Shown here piece after piece: positions 63,528 to 64,000 of a stretch of 64,000 nt of DNA. This stretch comes from Streptomyces xiamenensis (lineage in GTDB: Bacteria > Actinomycetota > Actinomycetes > Streptomycetales > Streptomycetaceae): assembly GCF_000993785.3 (NCBI RefSeq), contig NZ_CP009922.3, forward strand, positions 4,092,001 through 4,156,000. Direction: 5' to 3'. Position numbers and translations under genes: made by a program. Under the pieces are notes generated by a model. That model was not told the DNA's origin. It saw nothing but the letters and a program-made list of their open reading frames with translations, and searched no databases. How positions within the stretch are numbered: the stretch's first letter is position 1; every line of letters starts with the position of its first letter.

Positions 63528-64000
63528 ATGAACACTGACCAGCCCCAGCCACCGCCCGGTGACGAGCCGGACCCGCCGGCCGACGACGGCCGGGAGTCCG
63601 CCGGCGAGCCCCGTCCGCCGGACCGGCCGGAGGGGCGTGACGGCGGTCCTCCGGAGCACGGGCCGGCCGGTGGCGCGTCACCTCAGGAGGGGGCCGAGGG
63701 CCCTTCCGCGGTGCCGCCCCCCAGCGGTGGCGGTACGGGCGAACCGGCCGCCGGTCCGGGGTCCGGGGGACAGTCCCCGAGTGGTCCGGGTACCGGGGCG
63801 CAGCCCCCCAGCGGTCCGGGGTCCGGGGCGTCGCCGCCCTCCGGGCCCGCCGAGCCTCCTCCGCCCTCCGGGCCCGGCTTTCCCAGTGCGCCGCCGCCAT
63901 CGGGTGAGGTGCCCGGTTCGGCGGGCGGCCCGGGCCCGTACGGCGAGGCCGATCCGCTGGCGGGGATGCCGCCGTTGCCCTCCCGGGGGCGGCGGCTGGT
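63528..64000 (+). CDS. RDD-type protein with Pro/Gly-rich N-terminus, truncated by window end
   Basis: The reading frame from ATG 63528 is open to the edge (157 codons). The visible part is Pro/Gly/Ser-rich with repeats such as PPSGPG and QSPSGPG, and ends ADPLAGMPPLPSRGRRLV, which looks like the start of an RDD domain as in the preceding protein (GRRLLARLID). The hydrophobic part lies beyond the window. Tandem RDD genes suggest duplication. The ribosome site is weak. Confidence 0.75.
   Translation, partial: MNTDQPQPPPGDEPDPPADDGRESAGEPRPPDRPEGRDGGPPEHGPAGGASPQEGAEGPSAVPPPSGGGTGEPAAGPGSGGQSPSGPGTGAQPPSGPGSGASPPSGPAEPPPPSGPGFPSAPPPSGEVPGSAGGPGPYGEADPLAGMPPLPSRGRRL

Overview
The window is chromosomal DNA of a Streptomyces or a very close relative. 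The evidence is the very high GC with GC-rich third codon positions, a WhiJ-type cassette (XRE-DUF5753 / DUF397 / small ATPase), an SsgA-like sporulation protein, a DUF2510-RDD protein, NnaR/NarK and HupA. The order narK-nnaR-(PHP)-helD-malic enzyme-hupA-murA-yqgE-DUF3039-GH20, and later hpd/Lrp/ssg, matches the core block around SCO2923-SCO2959 of S. coelicolor as I recall it, read in reverse numbering.

Layout. 0-7.2 kb: fused two-halves ABC exporter, small protein, NUDIX hydrolase, SpoIIE-type phosphatase/ATPase. 7.3-11.8 kb: LacI-type regulator (frameshifted as given) divergent from a three-gene sugar-catabolism-like operon (Gfo/Idh/MocA, DUF993, sugar phosphate isomerase) with a 16-bp palindromic operator between them. 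11.9-18.5 kb: DrrC-like UvrA protein divergent from its TetR regulator around a perfect 14-bp inverted repeat, UbiA prenyltransferase, DUF6891-like protein, frameshifted amino acid permease. 18.7-28.8 kb: SRPBCC protein, WhiJ-like cassette, Ser/Thr kinase fused to an extracellular solute-binding domain, methyltransferase, GNAT, P-loop kinase, CGNR regulator, secreted Asp-rich protein, peptidoglycan amidase. 29-31.7 kb: nitrate transporter NarK and regulator NnaR, with a GlnR-box match and a 20-bp palindrome between them. 31.8-41.8 kb: conserved core (PHP protein, HelD-like ATPase, malic enzyme, HupA, MurA, YqgE, DUF3039, GH20). 41.9-49.2 kb: three-subunit xanthine-dehydrogenase-like operon. 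Its 2Fe-2S subunit carries about 1,150 residues of Trp-spaced low-complexity repeat, and its molybdenum subunit lacks the usual catalytic Glu. 49.3-54.1 kb: a second DrrC-like UvrA divergent from AraC-VOC, then a glycosyltransferase, probably an accessory insertion. 54.2-64 kb: MFS transporter, SF2 helicase, IclR, secreted S16 protease, Hpd with a divergent Lrp regulator, SsgA-like protein and two RDD membrane proteins, the last cut by the window end.

Cross-cutting signals. At least nine genes have a TAnnnT hexamer 6-8 nt upstream of the start codon, as in leaderless transcripts. Three single-base deletions in or next to short G/C runs break two otherwise intact genes, which looks more like sequencing error than decay. 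Two copies of a hairpin mini-repeat sit in frame inside coding sequences. The two UvrA paralogues share a tract of nearly identical DNA that suggests gene conversion. I found no rRNA, tRNA, insertion sequence, CRISPR array, prophage or recognisable defence system.
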